DNA of 64,000 nucleotides from Williamsia sp. DF01-3 (GTDB taxonomy: Bacteria; Actinomycetota; Actinomycetes; Mycobacteriales; Mycobacteriaceae). The notes under the pieces are model-generated. The model did no database searches, was not told the origin of the DNA, and worked only from the letters and a program-made list of their open reading frames with translations. This document shows positions 44,345-57,266 of the stretch, piece by piece; within the stretch, counting starts at the first letter, position 1, and the number at the start of each line of letters is the position of its first letter. Made by a program: the position numbers and the translations under genes. The stretch is from positions 434,001-498,000 of the forward strand of contig NZ_JALKFS010000005.1 of NCBI RefSeq assembly GCF_023051145.1, given 5' to 3'.

Positions 44345-45444
44345 GAGTTCTGGTCGCGCCCGACTCGTTCAAGGGATCGCTTGGCGCGGTGGACGTCGCG
44401 CACGCCTTGAGCAGAGGCTGGGCCCGGGCACGCCCGGGTGACGAACTCGTCCTCATGCCACAGGCTGACGGCGGTGAGGGAACGCTGGCGGTGATTGCCC
44501 AGGCGATCGGAGATGCCACGTGGTCCGCCCACGACACCGCAACCGGTCCCCACGGGCGTCCGGTGTCAGCCCGCTGGCTGAACATGCCTGACGGTCGCGC
44601 TGTGGTGGAGCTCGCCGAGTCGTCGGGAATCGCCTACCTCGATCGGCTCGACCCACTCGGCGCGACGTCTCGCGGACTCGGCGAGGTGATCCGACGCACC
44701 GACTGTTCGAGACTGACTGTGGCGCTGGGCGGCTCCGCCTCGACGGACGGAGGATTGGGTGCTCTACGTGCGCTTGGCCTCGAAGTCTTCGACCGGGAAG
44801 GCAGGCCGGTTCCCGAAGGCGGGGCGGGTCTCCTCGTCGCCGAGCGTGTCGACACGTCCTCGTTACTCAGTCCACCGGCCGACGTCGAGCTGCTTGCCGA
44901 CACCTCCGCCGTGCTGTTCGGTCCGGCGGGAGCGGCGAGCGTGTTCGGGCCACAGAAAGGCGCCGATGCACAGATCGTTGAAGAGCTGGACAGGGGACTG
45001 CGTCGATGGGTGGATCTGTTGGCCGACGCCGGTCTCGCTGCCGATCCCTCGATGCCCGGAATGGGCGCGGCGGGTGGCGTCGCATTCGGCCTGGCGGCGG
45101 CGTGGCGAGCACGGATCACCCCAGGTGCAGCGCGGGTGTGCGGCCTGACCGGTCTCACGTCGGCCGCGCCGAAAGCGGATCTGATCATCACCGGCGAGGG
45201 CAGGTTCGACCACACATCGCTGACCGGCAAGATCGTTGGGCACATCGTCTCCCTCGCCGCTGAAAGCCACGTCTCGGTGGTAGTGGTTGCCGGCCAGGTC
45301 GACGCGGGCATGGACGTGCCGACCTATTCGCTGACGGAAATGGCAGGGTCCACAACGCAAGCGATGAAGGCCCCGTCGTACTGGCTGACCGAGATCGGCC
45401 GACGAGCAGCTCAACGCGCAGACGAACTCGTGCACCAGGCGTGA
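44341..45444 (+). CDS. Glycerate 2- or 3-kinase (GlxK/GarK type)
   Basis: 367 residues from an ATG overlapping the previous stop (ATGA). MRVLVAPDSFKGSLGAVDVA at the start and LMPQADGGEGTLAVI are the glycerate kinase type 1 motifs; the middle has VALGGSASTDGGLGALRALG and FGPQKGADAQIVEEL. The C-terminus has DLIITGEGRFDHTSLTGKI. Converts glycerate to phosphoglycerate with ATP, feeding lower glycolysis. It fixes the likely end product of the operon. Confidence 0.92.
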   Translation: MRVLVAPDSFKGSLGAVDVAHALSRGWARARPGDELVLMPQADGGEGTLAVIAQAIGDATWSAHDTATGPHGRPVSARWLNMPDGRAVVELAESSGIAYLDRLDPLGATSRGLGEVIRRTDCSRLTVALGGSASTDGGLGALRALGLEVFDREGRPVPEGGAGLLVAERVDTSSLLSPPADVELLADTSAVLFGPAGAASVFGPQKGADAQIVEELDRGLRRWVDLLADAGLAADPSMPGMGAAGGVAFGLAAAWRARITPGAARVCGLTGLTSAAPKADLIITGEGRFDHTSLTGKIVGHIVSLAAESHVSVVVVAGQVDAGMDVPTYSLTEMAGSTTQAMKAPSYWLTEIGRRAAQRADELVHQA

Positions 45445-45468
45445 CCCGACTCGACGAGACTCACTCGC

Positions 45469-46227
45469 TCACCGTCGCGCCACGAGCACACCCCGCGCGA
45501 CCAGTTCGGTGGTCGCCACCATCGCGCACGAGCTCACCGCCAGGATGGAGATGAGCACGAAGAGCTGCATCACAGCGGCGTCGGTGGTGGACGCGCCGCC
45601 CAGCACCATTCCCACGAACGCACCGGGAATGGTGACCAACCCGACCGTCCGGGTCTGGTCGAGGGCGGGGATCAGGGCCGTGGACGCAGCGGTGCGGCAA
45701 ATCTCCATCCGAGCCTGATGATTCGACAGCCCGAGCGACATCGCGGCCTCCACCTCACCGCGTCGCGACGTCAGTTCGTCGAGGGCGCGACGACCCGTCA
45801 ACGAGGTGGTGTTCATCGCGCCGCCGATCATGATGCCGGCGCTGGGTATCAGCGCGAGACCGGTTGCGGGTAACACGCCTACGACGATCAATGCGCTCAC
45901 CACAACAACTGAAGGTGCGGCGACCGGCAGCAGTAATCGAGCGGTCTCGGACACCGTCGGACGACGGCCGATCACCCGGCCCGCCGCCGTCCAGGCGGCC
46001 ACCAGAGCCATCAGCACCACGAACCCTGCGGACAACCAGATGTGGCGGACAAGTAGTCCCAGCACCACCGCCAGCAGACCGAGCTGAACGGCCGCACGCA
46101 TCGACGACCAGGCCACGGCGCGTTCGTGCCCGGTGCGGCCCAGATGAGTGACCGCGACCGCCACGACGGCCAGCAGCACCACAGCGACGGCCAGCGCCGG
46201 CCCGATTCGGACGACCGTGTCGGACAA
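45469..46227 (-). CDS. FetB-like ABC transporter permease (YbbM)
   Basis: 252 residues from a TTG at 46227 with AGGAGG 9 bp upstream. Seven to eight helices. Hallmarks: MRAAVQLGLLAVVLGLLVRH, LIPSAGIMIGGAMNTTSLTG and AGFVVLMALVAAWTA. FetA-FetB in bacteria exports iron or protects against peroxide. No FetA-like ATPase is adjacent; the DrrA-like ATPase next door faces away. It may use a distant partner. The 14-bp dyad at 46249 lies just upstream. Confidence 0.8.
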   Translation of the reverse strand: MSDTVVRIGPALAVAVVLLAVVAVAVTHLGRTGHERAVAWSSMRAAVQLGLLAVVLGLLVRHIWLSAGFVVLMALVAAWTAAGRVIGRRPTVSETARLLLPVAAPSVVVVSALIVVGVLPATGLALIPSAGIMIGGAMNTTSLTGRRALDELTSRRGEVEAAMSLGLSNHQARMEICRTAASTALIPALDQTRTVGLVTIPGAFVGMVLGGASTTDAAVMQLFVLISILAVSSCAMVATTELVARGVLVARR

Positions 46228-46248
46228 CGGGATCGACCTCCTGCCCAG

Positions 46249-46262
46249 ATGACATCTGTCAT
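46249..46262. promoter_or_regulatory. Dyad between divergent transporters
   Basis: ATGACA-TC-TGTCAT, a 6-bp inverted repeat, with a loose extra TGACA at 46273-46277. It lies between the FetB-like gene and the DrrAB exporter, so a regulator (for example the DesR-like one at 50.2 kb) could bind here. Speculative. Confidence 0.45.
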
Positions 46263-46321
46263 GCCGATCTCGTGACATTAGCCGTGGGTGACGGACCACC
46301 GTGGCACGCAGGCTGTAAACC

Positions 46322-47248
46322 ATGAACACAACGGCGCTCGAACTGAGCGGATTGACAAAGACATTCGACTCGGCGGCCGGGCCTGTGCGCGCCGTGGACG
46401 GCATCGATCTCCGTATCGCGGCGGGCGAGATGGTCGCGTTTCTGGGGCCCAATGGCGCAGGTAAGACCACAACCATCGACATGATGCTGGGACTCTCGAC
46501 ACCCGACTCGGGAACGGTCAGCATCTTCGGCCAGAACCCGGTGACGGCCGCCGGCGGTGGACGGATTGCTGCGGTGCTGCAGACAGGCGGGTTGCTTCCC
46601 GACTTCACCGTCGCCGAGACCGTCCGCATCGTCGCGGGAACGTTCGGTGACGCTGCCGCTGCCGCGGAGGTCATCGAGCGCGCACAGCTGACCGGGATCG
46701 CGGACCGCAAGGTCTCGAAATGCTCTGGCGGCGAACAGCAACGACTCAAGTTCGCGCTGGCCCTGTTGCCCGACCCGGACCTCATCGTGCTGGACGAACC
46801 GACGGCAGGCATGGACGTGGAGTCTCGACGATCCTTCTGGGCGACGATGCGTGCTGATGCCCGTCGGGGCCGCACCGTGGTGTTCGCCACGCATTACCTC
46901 GAGGAAGCGGATGCTTTCGCCGACCGCATCGTGATGGTGGCCAACGGGCGCATAGTCGCCGACGGTTCCGTTGCGAGTATTCGCGCGCAGGCCAGTGGAC
47001 GCAGCGTCTCGGCGTTGATGTCGCCGAGCGATGTCGCCCGGACGCAGGCCGCGTTCGCAGATCTCGCCGAGGTCAGCGAGCGGGGCGGACGGACCATTCT
47101 TCGCACTGACGAGTCAGATGACCTGGCGCGCTTCCTTCTCACGCAGACAGGTGCGCGCGATGTCGAAATCGGCTCGCGCAACCTCGAAGACGCATTTGTC
47201 GCACTCACCTCCGACCACGACCGGACCCCCGAAAGGATCACCCTGTGA
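46322..47248 (+). CDS. ABC exporter ATP-binding protein (DrrA-like)
   Basis: 308 residues. Walker A LGPNGAGKTTTI, signature KCSGGEQQRLKFALAL, Walker B LIVLDEPTAGMDVESRR, and the H-loop region VVFATHYLEEADAFADRI. The C-terminal extension typical of DrrA/CcmA-type exporters is present (SGRSVSALMSPSDV to LEDAFVALT). Overlaps the permease gene by 4 bp (GTGA). Exports a drug, lipid or antibiotic; controlled perhaps by the DesKR pair downstream. Confidence 0.92.
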   Translation: MNTTALELSGLTKTFDSAAGPVRAVDGIDLRIAAGEMVAFLGPNGAGKTTTIDMMLGLSTPDSGTVSIFGQNPVTAAGGGRIAAVLQTGGLLPDFTVAETVRIVAGTFGDAAAAAEVIERAQLTGIADRKVSKCSGGEQQRLKFALALLPDPDLIVLDEPTAGMDVESRRSFWATMRADARRGRTVVFATHYLEEADAFADRIVMVANGRIVADGSVASIRAQASGRSVSALMSPSDVARTQAAFADLAEVSERGGRTILRTDESDDLARFLLTQTGARDVEIGSRNLEDAFVALTSDHDRTPERITL

Positions 47249-48036
47249 CCACCCTGACCGGCACTCACACCGCGTCGCCCCTCCGGGGCTTTTCGACCAC
47301 GTACATACGCCTCGACCTGCGGCGGGTGCTGCGCAACCGGCGGGCGATGATCTTCACCCTGGCCATCCCGACGCTGATGTACGTGATCTTCGGAGCCACC
47401 ACCGACTACGGCAGCGACCGGATCGGCAGTGCCGACACCGCGGCCTACGTCATGGTGCACATGGGAATCTATGGCGCGATCCTCGCGACAACCACCACCG
47501 CGGCCTCGGTGGCCTCCGAGCAGCAAGCCGGGTGGACGAGGACGCTGCGGATGACGCCGCTGACACCGCTGGGATACGTGATGTCGAAGGTGACGGTGGC
47601 CCTTGCGGTCGCGGCGATGCCTTTGGTCTTGCTCTCTGCGGTCGGCCTGGCCACCGGAGCCAGCGCACCGGCAGGCCAGTGGGTGTTGTGTGTCGTGCTG
47701 GGGTGGCTGGGCTCCGGGGTGTTCGCGGCATTCGGCCTGGCAGTCGGCAGTGCGCTTCGATCGGACGGGGCGACTCAGGTGCTCGGCGGTGTGCTGACGC
47801 TGCTGGCTTTCGCCGGCAACCTTTTTGTGCCGCTCAAGGGCGCGATGCTGACGTTCTCGATGTTCACCCCGATGTTCGGCGTGAGCACGCTGGCGGGCTA
47901 CCCGATGACCGGCGGCGACACCGCCTACGGCGAGCACATCTCGCTGTGGGTCTGTGTGCTGAACGTCGTGGTCTGGGCAGCTGTCTTCGGGCTCGCCGCA
48001 GTTCGCTGTTATCGGCGGAGCACTGCGCGCCGGTGA
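47245..48036 (+). CDS. ABC-2-type exporter permease
   Basis: 263 residues with about six helices, typical of ABC-2 permeases: RLDLRRVLRNRRAMIFTLAI, then TTTAASVASEQQAGWTRTLR and MTPLTPLGYVMSKVTVALAV. It pairs with the DrrA-like ATPase (GTGA overlap). The arrangement with a downstream DesK/DesR-type two-component system is typical of exporters induced by membrane damage or antibiotics. Confidence 0.9.
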   Translation: MTTLTGTHTASPLRGFSTTYIRLDLRRVLRNRRAMIFTLAIPTLMYVIFGATTDYGSDRIGSADTAAYVMVHMGIYGAILATTTTAASVASEQQAGWTRTLRMTPLTPLGYVMSKVTVALAVAAMPLVLLSAVGLATGASAPAGQWVLCVVLGWLGSGVFAAFGLAVGSALRSDGATQVLGGVLTLLAFAGNLFVPLKGAMLTFSMFTPMFGVSTLAGYPMTGGDTAYGEHISLWVCVLNVVVWAAVFGLAAVRCYRRSTARR

Positions 48037-48082
48037 GTAGTTTGATCAGGACACCATCAGTGCACAGAAATCGGAGACCACG

Positions 48083-48379
48083 ATGTCGTTGACCGCCCTG
48101 CTCGAAGTGACCTTCAAGCCCGAAGCCCTGTCAGACGCCAAGAAGCTCATGACAAAGGTTCTCGCCGACACGCGTGCGTTCGAGGGGTGCGAGGGCGTCG
48201 AGGTGCTGGTCGACAGTGCTGATCCGAATCACTGGATGATCGTGGAGCGTTGGGAATCGGAGAAGCACGACGCGGCCTACCGGGAGTTCCGGGCAGGTCC
48301 GGGTGCGATCACCGAGCTCGGCCCACTGCTTGCCGGCGCTCCCAGCCTGACGAAGTACGAGACCGACACCAGCGTGTAG
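48083..48379 (+). CDS. Antibiotic-biosynthesis-monooxygenase (ABM)-like small protein
   Basis: 98 residues, one ABM dimeric alpha-beta barrel: LTALLEVTFKPEALSDAKKL, EGCEGVEVLVDSADPNHWMI, VERWESEKHDAAYREFRAG. Likely a homodimer acting on a quinone-like or heme-related molecule, but the family is functionally broad. Follows the exporter genes by 46 bp on the same strand, probably in the same transcription unit. Confidence 0.82.
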   Translation: MSLTALLEVTFKPEALSDAKKLMTKVLADTRAFEGCEGVEVLVDSADPNHWMIVERWESEKHDAAYREFRAGPGAITELGPLLAGAPSLTKYETDTSV

Positions 48380-48436
48380 CCAGGCGGCGCCGATCGATGG
48401 TGGACATCGAAAACGGAAACGTGTTCTAGTTCTCCG

Positions 48437-49081
48437 ATGGTGCAATTTCTGCAGGAACATCTGAGCGACGACGAGATCGCGCGGTTGCGCGGGGTCTTCG
48501 AGCCGCTCGCGGTGGCCGTACGAGACCTCGTGGACGCGACGATCCGTACGACGGTCGACGAGGAGACCGTACGCACGGTTCAGTCGCAGATCGAGCAGGC
48601 CACCGCCCAGCTGAGGGCCCAGCAGATAGACGGTTCCTACGGTGTTCGGATAACGCCCTCGGGATTGTCGATGCCGTGGGGGAACGCCGTCGTCGGAGTC
48701 CGCAATGCCCTGGCGCCGCCCTTGAAGATCCACCACGACCGGGAGGGCGAGGCCTGGTCTGAGTTCCACCTCGGCGCCGCATATGAGGGCCCGCCGGGAA
48801 TGGTGCATGGCGGCGTGTGCGCCATGGTTCTCGACCACATACTGGGAGAGACCTCGAGCCACGGCAAGCGGACGAAGTTCACGGGCACCATCGAGGTGAA
48901 GTACCTGCGGGCGACCCCGCTGGGTCCGGTGCGTGCCGACGCCTGGATCGATCGGATCGAGGGAATCAAGACCTACGTCGTGGGCACCCTGTCCGACCAG
49001 GACGGTGTCACCGCCGAGGCACGGGGGTGTTCATCGTCCCGAAGTGGGCTCGCGAGCCCGGTGAGTAGACACATCGAGTAG
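48437..49081 (+). CDS. PaaI-family thioesterase with an apparently frameshifted 3' end
   Basis: 214 residues as read. Hotdog thioesterase core: FHLGAAYEGPPGMVHGGVCA, then MVLDHILGE, TGTIEVKYLRATPLGPVRAD and YVVGTLSDQDGVTAEARG. The frame then runs into CSSSRSGLASPVSRHIE, which is not family-like. One extra G in the G run at 49023-49027 would give GVFIVPKWAREPGE and a stop at 49068, 210 residues, the normal end of this family. So the 3' end is probably shifted by a sequencing error or a recent mutation. The core is intact either way. Confidence 0.8.
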   Translation: MVQFLQEHLSDDEIARLRGVFEPLAVAVRDLVDATIRTTVDEETVRTVQSQIEQATAQLRAQQIDGSYGVRITPSGLSMPWGNAVVGVRNALAPPLKIHHDREGEAWSEFHLGAAYEGPPGMVHGGVCAMVLDHILGETSSHGKRTKFTGTIEVKYLRATPLGPVRADAWIDRIEGIKTYVVGTLSDQDGVTAEARGCSSSRSGLASPVSRHIE

Positions 49082-49093
49082 AACGGGAGCGCG

Positions 49094-50203
49094 TTGTCCG
49101 CCATCTCCAGCCGGCTCACCGCATGGCGTGATCTGCGCTGGGCCTTCGCCGCTGTGTGGTTGCTCTTCCTGGCCTATCCCGTTCTGACCGTGGTCAAGTC
49201 GAACACCATGAGCACGGCGGAGCGGGTCTACAGCCTGGTCCTGCTCGGCGGTTTCGCAGTCGGGTATCTCCTGACATGCGTCTACGTGCTGTTCGGGACG
49301 TCCCGGCATTCGGACCGGAGACGGGCAGCGCCGGTGGCGTTCGTCGCGCTCGCCGTGGTGGCCGCGGCGACAACGGTCACGCTCGACCAAGAGGCTTTCG
49401 CGCTGGCCCCCTATCTGATGGCCGTCGCCGCACTGTCATTCGGAATACCGGTGGCAGTGGCCATCTTCGTGCTCCTCACCGGTTCCGCGGTGGTGATGCC
49501 GGAGATCGTCGACGGCTGGGAGCTCGACACGGGCATCGTGGTGATGCTGCTGGTCGTCGGCCCGACCGTGCTCGCGGTGAGGATCTTGCGCGCCCGCGAA
49601 GAGCTGCGTGAGGAGTCCGAAGCGGCGAAACGCAGCCTCGACGAGCAATTGGCCATCGTCGCCGAGCGAGAGCGCGTTGCTCGAGACGTCCATGACATCC
49701 TCGGGCATTCACTGACGGTGATGACGGTCAAGTCCGAGCTCGCCGGCCGGTTGATGGACGTCGATCCGACCGCGGCGAGAGCCGAACTCGCCGACCTGCA
49801 CCGCATTTCGCGCGAAGCCCTCGCCGAGGTCCGCACCACCGTGGGAGGCCTGCGATCGCCGGATCTGGCGACCGAACTGCTGGCCGCCGACACGGCCCTC
49901 ACCGCCACCCGGATCGCTGCCGATCTACCTGCCGACGCCACCGTCGCCGCACCGGAGAACCGGGTGTTGTTCGCATGGGTACTGCGTGAGGCGATCACCA
50001 ACGTCGTACGTCATTCCGGAGCGACGACCTGCCGGGTGCGCTTGCAGCCCAACGCGATCGACATCGTCGACGACGGCGTCGGGCTCGACGGCTCGCTGTC
50101 GGGCAACGGGCTCCGCGGCCTGCGTGAACGGGTCCAGGCCGCGGGCGGGACCCTGACCCTCGGCGGCGACCACGGCACCGAACTGCGAGTGTTGGTCCCA
50201 TGA
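49094..50203 (+). CDS. DesK-like sensor histidine kinase
   Basis: 369 residues from a TTG at 49094 with GGGAG upstream. Four to six N-terminal helices with very short loops, then the HisKA_3 domain with H200 in ERVARDVHDILGHSLTVMTV. ATPase domain with VLREAITNVVRHSGA (N-box) and IVDDGVGLDGS (G-box). The lack of a large sensing loop suggests a membrane-fluidity or intramembrane drug sensor. Ends 4 bp inside its response regulator. Likely controls the neighbouring exporter. Confidence 0.92.
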   Translation: MSAISSRLTAWRDLRWAFAAVWLLFLAYPVLTVVKSNTMSTAERVYSLVLLGGFAVGYLLTCVYVLFGTSRHSDRRRAAPVAFVALAVVAAATTVTLDQEAFALAPYLMAVAALSFGIPVAVAIFVLLTGSAVVMPEIVDGWELDTGIVVMLLVVGPTVLAVRILRAREELREESEAAKRSLDEQLAIVAERERVARDVHDILGHSLTVMTVKSELAGRLMDVDPTAARAELADLHRISREALAEVRTTVGGLRSPDLATELLAADTALTATRIAADLPADATVAAPENRVLFAWVLREAITNVVRHSGATTCRVRLQPNAIDIVDDGVGLDGSLSGNGLRGLRERVQAAGGTLTLGGDHGTELRVLVP

Positions 50204-50811
50204 CCGAGATCCGGCTGCTGCTCGCGGACGATCAGGCGCTCGTGAGAGGTGCCCTGGCGGCCCTGCTCGACCTCGAATCCGACCTGCGGGTGGTCGCTCA
50301 GGTGGGGCGCGGTGACGAGGTCGTGGAACACGCACGCGACGCCGAGGTCGATGTCTGCCTGCTCGACATCGAGATGCCCGGGGCCGACGGCATCGAGGCG
50401 GCCGAAGCGCTGCGCCGCGAACTCCCGCACGTGCGCAGTCTGATCGTCACCACGTTCGGCCGACCCGGATATCTGCGCCGCGCGATCGAAGCGGGAGCTT
50501 CGGGATTTGTCGTGAAGGACACACCGGCGGCCGAACTCGCCGATGCGGTGCGGAGGGTTCACGCCGGCCTCCGCGTGATCGACCCCACCCTGGCCACCGA
50601 GAGCCTCGCCACCGGACAGAACCCGCTCACCGAGCGTGAGCAGGACGTCCTCCGCTGTGCACTCGGCGGAGCGACGGTCGCGGTCATCGCCTCCCAGGTA
50701 CATCTGTCCCAGGGCACGGTCCGCAACTACCTGTCGAGCGCGATCGGCAAGACAGGAGCGGGTACGCGAGCCGAAGCCGCTCAGATCGCCCAGCGACACG
50801 GATGGTTGTAA
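50200..50811 (+). CDS. DesR/NarL-type response regulator
   Basis: 203 residues, overlapping the kinase gene by 4 bp. Receiver with acidic pair D10/D11, phospho-acceptor D56 (VCLLDIEMPGADG) and K106 (FVVKD). LuxR-type HTH: NPLTEREQDVLRCALGGATV, VAVIASQVHLSQGTVRNYLS. A regular DesKR-type pair. Its target is likely the exporter and the ABM/PaaI genes that precede it. Confidence 0.93.
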   Translation: MTEIRLLLADDQALVRGALAALLDLESDLRVVAQVGRGDEVVEHARDAEVDVCLLDIEMPGADGIEAAEALRRELPHVRSLIVTTFGRPGYLRRAIEAGASGFVVKDTPAAELADAVRRVHAGLRVIDPTLATESLATGQNPLTEREQDVLRCALGGATVAVIASQVHLSQGTVRNYLSSAIGKTGAGTRAEAAQIAQRHGWL

Positions 50812-51119
50812 CGCCTGTTCAGAGAGGGTTTGACGGTCATCTCGAAGTCGTGGCACACTCGCGATTTCAATACGGCGCGGGTGGCGTGAGAAAATGATCT
50901 GATGCCTGAAGCAGGAGTGATCCTCCATGCGGTGGGCAAACACGATCCGCGGTCAGCAATGGCGCTGGCCTCGGTGCACGGAAATGCTGCTCAGCAGCGC
51001 TGTATGCGCAGGTGAGCGCGGTGCGGTCGTCCTGACAAGGGCTGCCACAACCCGTGCGCCGTAACCTACAGCTGAAACGGTGCGCTCGCACGGCGAACGC
51101 GATGTTAAGGGCGAAAAGT
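50812..51119. other. Intergenic region upstream of gltB
   Basis: 308 bp. A 37-codon frame from ATG 50902 is present but I do not think it is a gene. It presumably holds the gltB promoter; I find no clear operator or attenuator. Composition is ordinary. Confidence 0.5.
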
Positions 51120-55698
<4,579 letters not shown>

Positions 55699-55706
<8 letters not shown>

Positions 55707-57165
55707 CCAGAAGGGCTTTCTCAAGCACCCCGAACGTGAATTGCCGCAACGGCGGCCGGTCCCGCTGCGACTCATGGACTGGAAAGAGGTCTACGAGGAC
55801 TTCGATCGCGACAAGCTCCGCGTCCAGGCCAGCCGGTGCATGGACTGCGGGATCCCGTTCTGTCACAACGGTTGTCCTCTCGGAAACCTGATTCCTGAGT
55901 GGAACGACCTCGTGTACAAGGACCGTTGGGCAGACGGCATCGACCGTCTGCACGCCACCAACAACTTCCCGGAGTTCACCGGTCGGTTGTGCCCGGCCCC
56001 CTGTGAGGCGTCGTGCGTGCTGGGCATCAACCAGCCTGCCGTCACCATCAAGCAGGTCGAGGTCGAGCTCATCGACAACGCCTTCGATGAAGGCTGGGTC
56101 ACGCCGGTGCTGCCGACCGAGAAGACCGGCAAGTCGGTTGCGATCGTCGGGTCAGGACCTGCCGGTCTCGCTGCGGCGCAGCAGCTCACGCGCGCCGGCC
56201 ACGATGTCACCGTGTTCGAGCGGGCCGATCGGATCGGTGGTCTGCTCCGCTACGGCATCCCCGAGTTCAAGATGGAGAAGCACCACATCGACCGCCGTCT
56301 GGAGCAGATGGCCGCCGAGGGCACCCAGTTCCGTGCGGGTGTCAACGTCGGTGTTGATGTGACCGTCGAACAGCTCCAGGCCGACTTCGATGCGGTGGTG
56401 CTGTGCAACGGCTCCACCAAGGGTCGCGACCTGCCGATCCCGGGCCGTGAACTCGATGGCATCCATCAGGCGATGGAGTTCCTGCCGTGGGCCAACCGGG
56501 TTCAAGAGGGCGACGACGTCGTCGACGGTGACGGCATGCCGCCGATCAACGCCAAGGGCAAGAAGGTGATCATCATCGGTGGTGGTGACACCGGCGCGGA
56601 CTGCCTCGGCACATCGCTGCGTCAGGGCGCCGAGATCGTCCACCAGTTCGAGATCATGCCGCGCCCGCCGGACGAGCGCGCCGACTCCACCCCGTGGCCC
56701 ACGTACCCCCTGATGTACCGGGTGTCCTCGGCCCATGAAGAGGGCGGTGAACGCGTATTCTCGGTGAACACTGAGCAGTTCATCGGTGAAGACGGCAAGG
56801 TCACCGGTTTGCGCGCGCACGAAGTCGTGATGAACGCCGGCCGTTTCGAGAAGGTCGAAGGCAGTGACTTCGAGCTCGAGGCCGACCTGGTTCTACTGGC
56901 CATGGGCTTCGTCGGACCCGAGCGCGAGGACTTCCTCGACAAGCTCGGCGTGGAGTACAACGAACGCGGAAACGTCAAGCGCGACGACAACTTTCAGTCG
57001 ACGGTCCCCGGCGTGTTCGTGGCCGGCGATGCCGGTCGCGGCCAGTCGTTGATCGTGTGGGCGATCGCCGAAGGACGGTCTGCGGCTGCCGCTGCGGACA
57101 AGTTCCTCACCGGCGCCACCCTGCTCCCCGCACCCATCGTTCCCACCCTGGCACCGCAGCGCTGA
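55699..57165 (+). CDS. gltD: Glutamate synthase small subunit
   Basis: 488 residues from a GTG at 55699, 8 bp inside gltB. N-terminal Fe-S Cys clusters [16 protein letters not shown] and [15 protein letters not shown] site [25 protein letters not shown] site [14 protein letters not shown], and a C-terminal FAD segment [19 protein letters not shown]. Supplies electrons from NADPH to GltB for ammonia assimilation. Well supported. Confidence 0.97.
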
Positions 57166-57203
57166 AGGTGCGGGATCGCTCCCGACCTGTCAAGATGAAT
57201 CGG

Positions 57204-57219
57204 AACACACCTGTGTTCT
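57204..57219. promoter_or_regulatory. 16-bp perfect dyad upstream of the cutinase-like gene
   Basis: GAACACA-CC-TGTGTTC, two perfect 7-bp arms, 48 bp before the start. A regulator-binding site is likely. It is not a LexA box: the GAAC/GTTC arms are 8 bp apart, not 4. Confidence 0.55.
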
Positions 57220-57266
57220 GATTGGTATCGAGCTGTGATCAGCAGTTTTGCTCGGGAGGAAAGTTC

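Noticed and set aside
50902-51015. 37-codon leader peptide upstream of gltB
   Set aside because: No regulatory codon run, no hairpin pair and no ribosome site to support attenuation.
57204-57219. LexA/SOS box
   Set aside because: Half sites GAAC and GTTC are present but 8 bp apart; actinobacterial SOS boxes have 4 bp between them.
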